Shown here: positions 8,659-17,649 of the stretch, piece after piece
Numbering within the stretch: the stretch's first letter is position 1
How the letters are laid out: each line of letters opens with the position of its first letter
Assembly: GCA_017465055.1 (NCBI GenBank)
Contig: JAFTWZ010000009.1
Span: forward strand, 1-64,000
Source of the DNA: Alistipes sp.
GTDB lineage: Bacteria; Bacteroidota; Bacteroidia; Bacteroidales; Rikenellaceae
Length of the DNA: 64,000 bases
Direction: 5' to 3'
Program-made: the position numbers and the translations under genes
Notes under the pieces: model-generated
Told to the model about the DNA's origin: nothing
Databases searched by the model: none
Seen by the model: the letters and a program-made list of their open reading frames with translations, nothing else

Positions 8659-11478
8659 CTACGCCGTCAAATAAGTTTTAGAGTACTCTCTGACGTACTC
8701 AACCAGCTCCGGACAGCTTACAATCTCTATAGAGTTTGCCAAACCGAGGTAGAATCGTGCGACGCCAGCGATGTTATATACCTGAGTCGTCAGTAACCAC
8801 GAATTATTACTCTCCTTGACGACATACTCCTTAGAGCGAGGATACTCATCGAAAAGCAGATTCTTCGCCCTTAGGTTGAGTCTCAGCGACACATTGATAG
8901 TGGTATTACCCGTCATATTAAATATGTCGATATTGCCACACTTATGTTTATCCTGGTTAGCCCATCTCTCCTCGAGCACCTCGACATACCCTATTCTCGC
9001 GATATTAAAGAGGCGCACGTCGCACTTTTGCAGATCGTAGCACCATATCGCAGAACCATCATCGGTAACGTCGAACACCTCGACATATCTATCGCATATA
9101 TCCCCACTATTCGAGGACTGATAGTTATGCAGCACAACACAATGTTGCGAGCGAATGGCCCTCGTTAGCTCCTCGGCCTTCGAATCTCGCTTGATAGCAA
9201 CAATTTTCTTGCGACTGACGACACGCTGTATTGCCGCCTCGCTGATGGCCACAGACTCTGCATTTACGCGCAGATAGGCCGTATCCTCGAGCCTTACAAT
9301 ACCAAATTCGTAGGGCAAAATCTCTAAGGCGAGGACCATATTGTCGTACATAGGGCGCATCTTGATGTTGGCAACAACGTCGATATCGAAGAACTTCTTG
9401 GCCTGATCTGTAATATAGCGCATATAACCATCAAGACCCTTGTAGTTGCCGTAAGTTATAGTCTGCAGATATGCAATCTCACTCTCGATACCCTGTATAT
9501 ATCCCAAGTCGTTGACACCCAAGTATAGCGTACCTCCGTCTGTCGTATTTAGGAAGGCACACACGCCCTTAAACACGTTGATAAACTGACGCTGCTCCTT
9601 AGCATTCTGCGAGGCGTGGAAGAACGACGTCTTGAACTCTTGGCGGTTGTTCTCGATACCGAGATAGATACCGTTATCCTCCTCGAGGTCGGTATCGCCC
9701 TCGGTCTCGACCGCAAGGCTCGAGATAATCTCGCGCTTGATGATGTTCTGCATCGAGGGGTTAATAACGCCCTTTAATCGATTGCAAGACTGCACAAGAG
9801 TAGCTATCTTGCCAAGCAGTGGGTCGGAGCTGTTATCTATAACGTCGTCCAATACCTCCGATTGCTCCGAAGAGTCGTAGGCCTTCAAGATGGCTACAAT
9901 CTGTTCACGACGCAGGATGCTGTAGTTTTTCTGGTCTAATGAGAACGTAGGGATATCAATATCGGCATACCTACCCTTAGCAAAGCACACAAGGTTCTCG
10001 AGGTACTCCGAGAGGAACTCTACGTAGGCAACGTCGCGCTCCTTGCCTATGAGTACCGCAAGCATCTGACACACGCTCAAAATCTTATACCTAGCCGTAG
10101 GGTTCGACTCGCAGTGCTGCTGTCCGAGGATAAGCAGGCGGTAAATAGCCTTAATAAGCGGCTCGCTGAGTACGGCTACGGAGCAACTTTCCTCCTGCTT
10201 GTCGTAGACATATCCTCGTGCGATGGTGTCGTGCTTGATTCTATCGTAGTCGAGATCATCGTCGATTAACTGTACCAGCTCGCCATTGATCCAACCTGTA
10301 TGATTACCCTCCTGATCAACGCAGAGGTTCTTAAGCTTAATCTCGGCACAAACACCTTGATTGACACCTTCGACATATGGCGTATATACGCCGAAGCCCT
10401 CCTCAGTAGCCCATCCAATCATCTTCTCTTTGATGATCATAACTGCCTTAGCTCGGAGAGTGGCACCCTGGTCATATAAATAATCTTTAACGTAGGCGAG
10501 GAACGGAGTTTTTATCTCGAACGATTCATCTCCAAGATAGACTACCTCAAACTCATCATCAATGTTGATAGCATCGACAAAGTCTTGCTCGTTGTAGAAG
10601 AAGAAATTCTTGGCAAACACCACCTCGCCCTGCACCGGCTGGTACTCTCTATCGACCGAGACTACCTGTAGGTGGTTATTTCGCTTGCCGACCAACCTCA
10701 CAGTAAGGTGATTGCCGACATTATACCTCTTCAACTTCTTGGTCACCTTGCGCTGATTGGCGACAAACTGCGAAGTAAACTCCTTGATATTCTCAATATC
10801 GGAAGACATACTCTGCTTAAGCCTCTCCGACTTTGGAGTAACAATCTGTATGATATCGTTAATGATTGATAGAGAGCAGGTGTTTAGCTGAGTGATACCA
10901 ACACGATTTGTCGAGGCAAGCTGTAGTTGCTTCGACGCAAGCTGCAACGTACCCATCATCTCGAAATTATCGCGAAGCGTATCGCCAACCTTCACGGGCA
11001 TCGTGACATTGAGTTTATTAGCAACCATCCCGGGGTATAGATTTTCGATATCGTCCCACGTGAGGAGACATTTTTGTGGTAGTGTTCCTAAAACAAATTT
11101 TAAGGTATTGACTATAAAATCCATACCTATATTCTTTGGTTCTAAAGTCGCGAGCGTGTATGCAAATAGTACAAAGGCTGTTCTGTAGTTTTTCGCTTTG
11201 TTGCTCACCGATAGTAGATATAGTCCCAGTAGCCGCGCAATGAAATGCTGTCGCTCTTTATCCGAGGCATACTCTTCATCGAACAATAACTCTTGATCGT
11301 AATACTCTTGAATTAATGCATCGACTCGTCTTTCCAACAGATTTATTGTAATATCATAGAAGGCATCTTTTTGCGAGGTATTGTTTTTGTATATGTAGGT
11401 GAATACCTTATCAAAATTTTCATCAATGTAGTCGATTTTTAGGTCCAACCATAGTGGTGTATAAGCCTGAGTGTTCAT
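8659..11478 (-). CDS. Large AlbA_2 / WYL-domain fusion protein of unknown function
   Basis: 939 residues. Residues 1-600 match no family I can name; they look mainly helical up to about 240, with a mixed region later. Residues 607-735 are an AlbA_2 (Schlafen-like, 'divergent AAA_4') domain: RQEFKTSFFHAS, FLNTTDGGTLYLGVNDLG and a strand ending YLRVNAESVAIS. Residues 777-935 are a WYL domain (FNIARIGYVEVLEERW, NLLFDEYP, SWLLTTQVYNIAGVARFYLGL) close to that of the regulator at 801-1709. No helix-turn-helix is visible. AlbA_2 domains occur in nucleic-acid-linked regulators and in defence proteins; WYL domains sense ligands. A stress or defence role is inference. The gene at 11627 lies 148 bases upstream on the same strand. 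Confidence 0.8.
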   Translation of the reverse strand: MNTQAYTPLWLDLKIDYIDENFDKVFTYIYKNNTSQKDAFYDITINLLERRVDALIQEYYDQELLFDEEYASDKERQHFIARLLGLYLLSVSNKAKNYRTAFVLFAYTLATLEPKNIGMDFIVNTLKFVLGTLPQKCLLTWDDIENLYPGMVANKLNVTMPVKVGDTLRDNFEMMGTLQLASKQLQLASTNRVGITQLNTCSLSIINDIIQIVTPKSERLKQSMSSDIENIKEFTSQFVANQRKVTKKLKRYNVGNHLTVRLVGKRNNHLQVVSVDREYQPVQGEVVFAKNFFFYNEQDFVDAINIDDEFEVVYLGDESFEIKTPFLAYVKDYLYDQGATLRAKAVMIIKEKMIGWATEEGFGVYTPYVEGVNQGVCAEIKLKNLCVDQEGNHTGWINGELVQLIDDDLDYDRIKHDTIARGYVYDKQEESCSVAVLSEPLIKAIYRLLILGQQHCESNPTARYKILSVCQMLAVLIGKERDVAYVEFLSEYLENLVCFAKGRYADIDIPTFSLDQKNYSILRREQIVAILKAYDSSEQSEVLDDVIDNSSDPLLGKIATLVQSCNRLKGVINPSMQNIIKREIISSLAVETEGDTDLEEDNGIYLGIENNRQEFKTSFFHASQNAKEQRQFINVFKGVCAFLNTTDGGTLYLGVNDLGYIQGIESEIAYLQTITYGNYKGLDGYMRYITDQAKKFFDIDVVANIKMRPMYDNMVLALEILPYEFGIVRLEDTAYLRVNAESVAISEAAIQRVVSRKKIVAIKRDSKAEELTRAIRSQHCVVLHNYQSSNSGDICDRYVEVFDVTDDGSAIWCYDLQKCDVRLFNIARIGYVEVLEERWANQDKHKCGNIDIFNMTGNTTINVSLRLNLRAKNLLFDEYPRSKEYVVKESNNSWLLTTQVYNIAGVARFYLGLANSIEIVSCPELVEYVREYSKTYLTA

Positions 11479-11626
11479 AGGTTAATGGTTTTAGATTGTT
11501 GTTTTTAAGATTTATTATTTGCTCAACGCGTCTATTAATAGCCGCACTATTGGATTATTTGACTGGTGGGGGTGCTGGCCGTATGAATCGTCTGACCATC
11601 ACCACCCTTAAAACTGAGCATCAACG

Positions 11627-12055
11627 CTACGAGCAGAGTGTTGTTGCCTCCGCCGGATCATCATCTTCGGGCAGCAATAACTTTTCGTACTGCTCCACAA
11701 ACTCCAGATGGGCGACGAAAAGGCTGTGCACAGCATAGATTAGAACATCCTCAAGCGAGATATCTTTAGGTAGTTTTGCCTCGTAGCAAGCCCAGACGTG
11801 GTCTTCGTTGATAACCACCTTCACAACCTTAAGAATCTTATTGCAGTTGTTGACCGCAGCGAAAACACGCAATATATTATCTTCATCTACCTCGAAAACA
11901 TATGGCACACAGATATTTAAATAGTCGTCATCTTCGCTACTATCAAAGAATATATAGTTTAGCATCTGATACTTAAACACGATGCCAAACTCCTCTTCGA
12001 TTGGCATCAGACCCAGCCTCTGCAGCTCAGTTTTCAATTTCTCCTTCATCTTCAT
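11627..12055 (-). CDS. Small acidic protein, YbjN / secretion-chaperone-like fold suspected
   Basis: 142 residues from ATG 12055 (MKMKEKLKTELQRLG); an upstream ATG at 12094 would add 13 residues. The pattern of a helical N-terminus, beta strands with an acidic patch (SSEDDDYLNICVP), then long C-terminal helices (ISLEDVLIYAVHSLFVAHLEFVEQYEKLL) resembles YbjN or CesT-like chaperone folds; this is a structural guess only. Encoded just upstream of the AlbA_2/WYL gene on the same strand, so a functional link is possible. Confidence 0.7.
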   Translation of the reverse strand: MKMKEKLKTELQRLGLMPIEEEFGIVFKYQMLNYIFFDSSEDDDYLNICVPYVFEVDEDNILRVFAAVNNCNKILKVVKVVINEDHVWACYEAKLPKDISLEDVLIYAVHSLFVAHLEFVEQYEKLLLPEDDDPAEATTLCS

Positions 12056-12307
12056 AATCCCACAACTATTTATGATTAAAACAATTTTGCCCAAATTACG
12101 AGCTCTCTACAAGTATAGAACTACAATATGGGCAAAATCTATCATCCAACGACTCGATTATCTGCACTTTTCTGCAACAACAATCATCCGACATACTCCA
12201 CATTTTGCTCTGGGGTAATTGTGCATACATTACTCTACAAATATACAAATTCTTTGTTATACTTCGCACTCTCGCTTGCTTTATCTCGAAGAATATTCTT
12301 TGTACAA

Positions 12308-12338
12308 ATAGAGGCTGGCCCAACGGACCAGCCTCTAT
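12308..12338 (-). terminator. cyd operon terminator
   Basis: ATAGAGGCTGG (12308-12318) pairs with CCAGCCTCTAT (12328-12338), an 11-bp stem with a 9-base loop, 17 bases after the cydB stop. On the minus strand it is followed by TTGTAC. Confidence 0.75.
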
Positions 12339-12355
12339 TGCTTTGCTACGATCGA

Positions 12356-13498
12356 TTAATACTTCTCGCCGCTCTCAAGCTCCTCGGTGGTGAGGGACTT
12401 TTTATCCATCTGGCGCCAGAAGTAGGCAATGTAAGCCACAACAAATGGTATAATGAGCGATACTACGGCCATAGTGCGAAGCGTAAATTCGCTCGACGAG
12501 CTATTGGCTAACGTGAGTGACGATGCCAAGTCGGCGGTTGAGGGATAGTAGGCCGTATTGTTATAGCCGACAACCATAAAGAGCGCCATAACCGCAAAGA
12601 CAGTACCAGGGCCTGAGAGCCATATGCCTCGTTTAAAGTCCTTACGTAGGAGCGTAATGACAACGCCCACGACAAGGAGTACCGCTCCTGATAGCAACAG
12701 AGCAAGCACCGCTGGCATCTCCACAAGGTTGGCAAAGTACTTACCCTTCTGCATAAATACCTCGCCCGAAGCATCTACAGCAAAGCCCTCCATAGTGATG
12801 AGGTTGTAGCACACCACAACAAAGAGTATCAAGAAGAGGCCAAAGCAGACCATAAGGCTACGGCGAAGCTGCTGAGCCAGCTTATCGCTATCTACGTTAT
12901 TGATAAGGTAGAGCGCTCCGAGCGATACGGCAAGCATAGTAACCATAAGACCAAACTCGACGTTGAAGGGGTTGGCCACAGCCTCAAGGCCGTGCCACTC
13001 GTTGCCCCAACGACTGATGACTGGCGAGGCGATATTGCCAACGGCGCCCTTGTTGACCGTAAAGTCCGAGCCTGTGAAGAAGGTGCCTACGGCAGTACCT
13101 ATAAGTAGTGGTGCGAGGCATCCGTTGAGCGTGAGGAAGATGCGGAACGTGCGCTTACCGAGCAGATTGCCTGCCTTACTCTGAAACTCATACGATACGG
13201 CCTGGAATACGAACGTTACCAGTATCAGAATCCACACCCAGTATGCTCCGCCGAAGCTGGTGCTATAGAATAGCGGGAACGAGGCGAAGAAGGCGCCACC
13301 GAATGTTACCAGCGTGGTGAACGTAAGCTCCCACTTACGTCCCGTAGAGTTGACTATAAGCTGACGCTCCGACTCACTCTTGCCAGCAAAGAATATTAGC
13401 GCATTGCCACCCTGAACGAAGAGCAGGAAGACGAGCAATCCTCCTAAAAGCGCTATCAGAAACCACCAATAGTGTTGTAGAAATTCGTAGGTTATCAT
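12356..13498 (-). CDS. cydB: Cytochrome bd oxidase subunit II
   Basis: 380 residues with about eight to nine hydrophobic helices and the N-terminal EFLQHYWWFLIALLGGLLVFLLF typical of CydB. It is the second inner-membrane subunit of the quinol:oxygen oxidoreductase that reduces oxygen to water at high affinity. It starts 11 bases after cydA, so the two are translated from one message. In obligate anaerobes of this phylum the enzyme supports nanomolar oxygen use and detoxification (established). A stable hairpin follows the stop. Confidence 0.95.
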   Translation of the reverse strand: MITYEFLQHYWWFLIALLGGLLVFLLFVQGGNALIFFAGKSESERQLIVNSTGRKWELTFTTLVTFGGAFFASFPLFYSTSFGGAYWVWILILVTFVFQAVSYEFQSKAGNLLGKRTFRIFLTLNGCLAPLLIGTAVGTFFTGSDFTVNKGAVGNIASPVISRWGNEWHGLEAVANPFNVEFGLMVTMLAVSLGALYLINNVDSDKLAQQLRRSLMVCFGLFLILFVVVCYNLITMEGFAVDASGEVFMQKGKYFANLVEMPAVLALLLSGAVLLVVGVVITLLRKDFKRGIWLSGPGTVFAVMALFMVVGYNNTAYYPSTADLASSLTLANSSSSEFTLRTMAVVSLIIPFVVAYIAYFWRQMDKKSLTTEELESGEKY

Positions 13499-13509
13499 CT
13501 CGAAATAGT

Positions 13510-14997
13510 TTACTTAGTTTCAATATTTGGGCCCTGCTTGATGGCCTTAATCATAATACGCATCTCGATAACGAGGAAGAGTGTAAAGATGGCCACAAAG
13601 AGCCAGAAAGTCGTCTGCACGACAGCGACACTTACGCTCGACACTGCAGCCTTGACTGGGAGCAGACCGTCGATAACCCAGGGCTGACGACCCACCTCGG
13701 CGACAATCCAGCCAGCCTGACCAGCAAGGTAGACCAGAGGTATTGAGAGCATAGCCACCCACAATAGCCAGCGCATATCCTTCAGACGGTTACGACGCTC
13801 GAGCCACAGCACTACGACCATAAGCATCAACAAGAAACCTCCGACGTAGACCATAACGCGGAACGCCCAGTAGACAAGCGTAACAGGGGGCACAAGCTCC
13901 TCCTTAGAGTCGATATATCCATAGCCAAAGTACTCGATATTTTCGTCTAAGGTCTGTCGCGCCACGGCTGCAGCCTCGGGGTCGCTATCCTTAAGTTCGC
14001 GGTACGATGCAAAGGCCTCGAGAGCTATACGACCGCGCTCTATCTTCTCGTCGGCCGAGAGGTGACGCTCGCCATCGGGCGTGGTGTAACCATCGAGGAT
14101 ATTGTTGATACCTGGCACATAACCATCGACGTCGTGCGTAGCCAGTATCGAGAGCATAGCAGGAATCTCAACACCTGGGACAATAGAGAATGGAGCTCTT
14201 GGGCCGCCCTCCTCGAGACCCTCGGCGGCGGCGAGCTTCATAGGCTGATACTTAGCTGCGTGCACACCCGAGCTATCGCCACTGAACATCACGGCCAACG
14301 TGCCGACGATACCTACAATAGCCGCGACACGTATGCTGGAGAGGGCGAAGCGCGTCTCGCGGCGCTTGAGCAGATACCACGAACTGATACCGATAACGAA
14401 TATCGCACCAGTCATCCAGCCACTAAACACCGAGTGGAAGAACTTCGACACAGCAACGGGGTTGAAGACCAAAGCCCAGAAGTCGACCATCTCGTGGCGC
14501 ACGGTATCGGGATTAAACTCCATACCCACAGGGTTTTGCATCCACGCGTTGGCGATAAGAATCCACACAGCCGAGATAGCTGCACCTATGCCCGTCAGCC
14601 ACGTAGCAGCTAAGTGAAAACGCTTGCTCACCTTCTCCCAGCCAAAGAACATAACGGCAAAGAACGTAGCCTCCATAAAGAAGGCGAAGATACCCTCGAT
14701 GGCCAGTGGTGCTCCAAATATATCGCCCACGAACCACGAGTAGTTACTCCAGTTTGTTCCGAACTCGAACTCGAGGATGATACCCGTAGCGATACCCACG
14801 GCGAAGTTTATGGCGAATATCTTCATCCAGAACTTCGTAGTACGCTTCCAGAACTCATCGCCCGTAGCCACGTAGATAGACTCCATCGTGGCCATAATTA
14901 CGGCCAGGCCTAAGGTTAGCGGAACAAAAAGCCAATGGTATCCGGCCGTGAGTGCGAACTGCAACCTCGACCAATCGACTAATGCTGTTTCTACCAT
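13510..14997 (-). CDS. cydA: Cytochrome bd oxidase subunit I
   Basis: 495 residues, carrying the quinol site and the three haems. His21 in LTAGYHWLFVPLTLGL corresponds to the N-terminal haem ligand. GTNWSNYSWFVGDIFGAPLAIEG and FFMEATFFAVMFFGW are hallmark helices. The Q-loop (about residues 250-370) includes PAMLSILATHDVDGYVPGIN. It is slightly shorter than the Escherichia coli protein, as expected for Bacteroidota. Sits between a DUF4492 gene and cydB in one operon behind the promoter at 15260. Confidence 0.96.
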   Translation of the reverse strand: MVETALVDWSRLQFALTAGYHWLFVPLTLGLAVIMATMESIYVATGDEFWKRTTKFWMKIFAINFAVGIATGIILEFEFGTNWSNYSWFVGDIFGAPLAIEGIFAFFMEATFFAVMFFGWEKVSKRFHLAATWLTGIGAAISAVWILIANAWMQNPVGMEFNPDTVRHEMVDFWALVFNPVAVSKFFHSVFSGWMTGAIFVIGISSWYLLKRRETRFALSSIRVAAIVGIVGTLAVMFSGDSSGVHAAKYQPMKLAAAEGLEEGGPRAPFSIVPGVEIPAMLSILATHDVDGYVPGINNILDGYTTPDGERHLSADEKIERGRIALEAFASYRELKDSDPEAAAVARQTLDENIEYFGYGYIDSKEELVPPVTLVYWAFRVMVYVGGFLLMLMVVVLWLERRNRLKDMRWLLWVAMLSIPLVYLAGQAGWIVAEVGRQPWVIDGLLPVKAAVSSVSVAVVQTTFWLFVAIFTLFLVIEMRIMIKAIKQGPNIETK

Positions 14998-15027
14998 ATT
15001 TATAAATTTTTAATAAGGTTAATATAA

Positions 15028-15234
15028 TTATCTCTTTGTCAGCTGATTGCCTATATACTCTATACGCTGCTCCTCGCTCTTGCCAGCGAGTGTAGGGCGG
15101 AAGAAGAATCCGCGCAGCAATACAAATAGGATTACGACCTTAAGGAGTATCAACAGCCACAACTGTCGCCCCCAGGTCATAGCACGAAACCCCTCAACGT
15201 AGAAGTTCCATATCGCCATCAATCTACTCTTCAT
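15028..15234 (-). CDS. DUF4492 small membrane protein, first gene of the cyd operon
   Basis: 68 residues from ATG 15234 (MKSRLMAIWNFYVEGFR). The longer open frame would begin upstream of the predicted transcript start, so it is rejected. One membrane helix near residues 25-45 (WLLILLKVVILFVLLRGFFF). DUF4492 proteins are known from the position just upstream of cydA in Bacteroidales; a role as an accessory small subunit, analogous to CydX in size and location, is inference. It lies 30 bases before cydA. Confidence 0.85.
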   Translation of the reverse strand: MKSRLMAIWNFYVEGFRAMTWGRQLWLLILLKVVILFVLLRGFFFRPTLAGKSEEQRIEYIGNQLTKR

Positions 15235-15259
15235 ATATCGATAATGGTGTTTGTTTATA

Positions 15260-15290
15260 CAAAAATACATAAATTATTCATAAAAACAAA
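15260..15290 (-). promoter_or_regulatory. Promoter of the DUF4492-cydA-cydB operon
   Basis: Minus strand TTTG (15290-15287), 19 bases, TATTTTTG (15267-15260). It fixes the start of the DUF4492 gene at 15234. Confidence 0.75.
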
Positions 15291-15474
15291 CATTTTTGCA
15301 TAAAAAAAGATAGCAATGTATGCGCCATAACTATCTACTTATACATCAACTCTCCGTAACTCATTATTACTCATCGGGGCTATAGCAGACGAGCAGGTGC
15401 GGCTGGCTCGTTAAAGACTCTACGCTTTATCGGTGGCTACAAGGCCAAACTTCACGCGCCAGCTACACCCGCGT

Positions 15475-15495
15475 AAGCCTTGCGTAAGGCTTTTT
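15475..15495 (+). terminator. Orphan intrinsic-terminator-like hairpin
   Basis: AAGCCTT (15475-15481), loop GCGT, AAGGCTT (15486-15492) followed by more T. It has classic plus-strand terminator form but no plus-strand gene precedes it. A second hairpin (GTGTGG 15522-15527 with CCACAC 15547-15552) lies nearby and may end the minus-strand nucleotidyltransferase transcript. The rest of 15291-15572 holds nothing recognised. Confidence 0.4.
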
Positions 15496-15572
15496 GTCGG
15501 CAAGTAACGCCTAAAATACAAGTGTGGCCAGCCAATTATCGGCCGACCACACAATATACATATTCTCGCAGA

Positions 15573-15686
15573 CTATCGTGAGATAGTGGCAACCATCTGC
15601 TGAACAAACTCCTCGCACACATTGCCCGAGTCGCGATGCGTATCCTTGAGCCAGCTACCTACAATAGCTCCATCCGCATCGCGCTC
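15573..15686 (-). pseudogene. C-terminal remnant of a gene, BtpA/SgcQ-like
   Basis: Immediately after the nucleotidyltransferase, in another frame, an open stretch encodes 37 residues to a TAG. It begins ERDADGAIVGSWLKDTHRDS and ends EEFVQQMVATIS. The DADGAIVGSWLKD segment resembles the conserved C-terminal DGaIVGtaLK motif of BtpA/SgcQ-type TIM-barrel proteins. A TAA lies five codons upstream in frame and no start codon serves it, so only the tail of a former gene remains. Family assignment is tentative. Confidence 0.45.
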
Positions 15687-16594
15687 TATGCCCAGAGGTT
15701 ACGGGGGTATACACCCTCGCTAATAAGGCGCTCGATGTTGGCCATAAGCTGTGGTTTATCCTCCTTATACGTTACGCCAAACCACTCGGATGTGGTGCGC
15801 AGCACACGCATCGTGGCCGTACCATCGCCAATGAGCTTATTTACCATAAGCGGAATGAAGAACTCCGACTTTAAGTTCTCGATATTGGCCTTGAGGAACT
15901 CGCGGAAGTAGGCCTCAGAGTATTCGAAGTAGTCGGGCGTAAAACCAAAGAGATTCATCGATACAGGAGTATCCTCGGCCAGTGGCTCGTCAGCCCCGCC
16001 ATCGTGATATAGGATAGTGCCATCGACGCGCTCAATCTGCGTACGCTCGACCATACCCGTAAGGTTACCCTCGCCATCGACGCTACATACGCCACGCGAC
16101 ACGGTACCATTCTCCGACAGAGTCTTAGATACCTGATATCCCACCATACAGTATCTCTGGCGGCTATCAACGAGCGTTGTAAGGTAGTCACACATAGTAG
16201 CATAGGCCTGGCGACCATAGAAGTCGTCGGCGTTGATAACGGCAAATGGCTCGTTGATGACCTTAGCGGCCATCATCACAGCGTGGTTGGTACCCCACGG
16301 CTTAACACGTCCCTCGGGGAGTGTGAAGCCCTCGGGAAGGTTATCCAGCTCCTGGAACACATACTCCACGGCGATCTTACCACCGAAGCGCTCGGCGTTG
16401 AACACCTCCTTAAACTCCGCCTCGAAGCTATGACGGATAACAAATACTACCTTTCCAAAGCCTGCACGCACAGCATCATAAACCGAGTAGTCGATGATAG
16501 CCTCGCCGTTAGGACCTACGCCATCCATCTGCTTCAGAGAGCCGTAGCGCGAGCCCATACCTGCGGCCAAGACCAAAAGTGTTGGTTTTACCAT
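15686..16594 (-). CDS. Sugar nucleotidyltransferase family protein
   Basis: 302 residues. The N-terminus LVLAAGMGSRYGSLKQMDGVGPNGEAI carries the nucleotide-binding signature of NTP_transferase enzymes, and VINADDFYG contains the metal-binding aspartates. Such enzymes join a sugar-1-phosphate to an NTP in the cytoplasm. The family also includes proteins of unsettled substrate, so no specific substrate is claimed. It ends PRNLWA, and the stop overlaps a foreign gene remnant. Divergent from the M23 gene at 16768; both promoters are visible between them. Confidence 0.88.
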   Translation of the reverse strand: MVKPTLLVLAAGMGSRYGSLKQMDGVGPNGEAIIDYSVYDAVRAGFGKVVFVIRHSFEAEFKEVFNAERFGGKIAVEYVFQELDNLPEGFTLPEGRVKPWGTNHAVMMAAKVINEPFAVINADDFYGRQAYATMCDYLTTLVDSRQRYCMVGYQVSKTLSENGTVSRGVCSVDGEGNLTGMVERTQIERVDGTILYHDGGADEPLAEDTPVSMNLFGFTPDYFEYSEAYFREFLKANIENLKSEFFIPLMVNKLIGDGTATMRVLRTTSEWFGVTYKEDKPQLMANIERLISEGVYPRNLWA

Positions 16595-16627
16595 AATTAG
16601 CTATTTTATTAGTTTTATTTCGTAGTA

Positions 16628-16659
16628 CAAAGGTAAAAAAAGTTATTACAAATTGCAAA
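16628..16659 (-). promoter_or_regulatory. Promoter of the nucleotidyltransferase gene
   Basis: Minus strand TTTG (16659-16656), 20 bases, TACCTTTG (16635-16628), 34 bases upstream of the ATG. Confidence 0.7.
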
Positions 16660-16685
16660 GTATCCATCCATTTTCGCTATATTTG
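16652..16685 (+). promoter_or_regulatory. Promoter of the M23-dxr-rseP-radA cluster
   Basis: TATATTTG (16678-16685) with ATTG (16652-16655) 22 bases upstream. The -33 region overlaps that of the divergent promoter, so the two may compete for polymerase. Confidence 0.5.
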
Positions 16686-16767
16686 CACGTTTTACATACG
16701 TTGTGCGCGTAGGCGCATACGACTGGTAAACTTTAATACGTTAATTTAGCGACCAACAACCGATACT

Positions 16768-17628
16768 ATGTTACAAGATATATGGAATAGGCTAACGGAG
16801 AGACAGCAACTCATAATGCGCGACCGCGAAAATGGCGGCATAGAGTGGCGACTCAACATCTCGCCCATAGCCTTCTGGGGTAGTATCATCGCCTTCATAC
16901 TGGTAATCTTCACCGCCCTGCTACTGCTGATGGCCTACACCTCGCTACTCGACATACTTCCAGGCTACCGCACAAAGGCGGCACGACTGAACGACCAGCT
17001 CACCGAGAGCGTTATGCGCCTCGACGCTATGGAGCGCAATATGAACGACATACTGGCCTACAACGAGGCCGTGGCCAAGATTATGGGAGGTAGCACACCC
17101 ACGCTACACTCAACCGTTCTTACCGACACCATACGCTACGATAAGTCGCGTATACTCCCCACACGTGCCGACTCGCTACTGCGCAAGGCTCTCGAGAGCA
17201 CCACAGGCGAGTACTCACTCTCGAACACCAAGCCCCTCAAGGGCGAGGCAGCGATGTTTAGCGCACCTATGCGTGGCAGCATAACACGTCAGTTTGAGGC
17301 ACCCGAGTCGAGCTACGACATAGCCATTATGAGCATCGAAGGCGACGACGCAGTGATGGCCGTTGAGAATGGCACCGTGGTGGCCATAGAGAATCAGGGC
17401 GAGGGCCTTTATAGTGTTATGCTCCAGCATAATGGTGGCTACGTATCGGTCTACAAGCAGCTCGGCGAGATACTCGTGCGTAAGGGCCAAGCGGTGCAGA
17501 GTGGCTCGGTGATAGGCTCACTAAGCAGTAGCACCGATACAACCGCCGAGGAGCATAGTAGCGAGCTATGCTTCGAATTATGGCGCAACGGTACTGCCGT
17601 AGACCCAGAGAGGTACATCCTCTTCTAG
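16768..17628 (+). CDS. Membrane-anchored M23-like protein with degenerate active site
   Basis: 286 residues. One membrane helix at about 30-60, then a coiled-coil segment (about 70-105). A C-terminal M23 (LytM/DD-endopeptidase) fold runs from about 165 (APMRGSITRQFEAPESSYDIAI) to the end. In active M23 enzymes the zinc ligands lie in HxGxD and HxH motifs; here the first reads SSYDIAI and the second VSVYKQL, so the expected histidines are missing. It is probably a non-catalytic relative, as known for EnvC/NlpD-type amidase activators (function by analogy). First gene before dxr, with a 21-base gap. Confidence 0.85.
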   Translation: MLQDIWNRLTERQQLIMRDRENGGIEWRLNISPIAFWGSIIAFILVIFTALLLLMAYTSLLDILPGYRTKAARLNDQLTESVMRLDAMERNMNDILAYNEAVAKIMGGSTPTLHSTVLTDTIRYDKSRILPTRADSLLRKALESTTGEYSLSNTKPLKGEAAMFSAPMRGSITRQFEAPESSYDIAIMSIEGDDAVMAVENGTVVAIENQGEGLYSVMLQHNGGYVSVYKQLGEILVRKGQAVQSGSVIGSLSSSTDTTAEEHSSELCFELWRNGTAVDPERYILF

Positions 17629-17649
17629 TAACGCTAAACACACGCGAGT

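Noticed and set aside
15475..15495. Rho-independent terminator of an unseen plus-strand gene or small RNA
   Set aside because: No promoter or open frame on the plus strand precedes it; kept only as an orphan hairpin.
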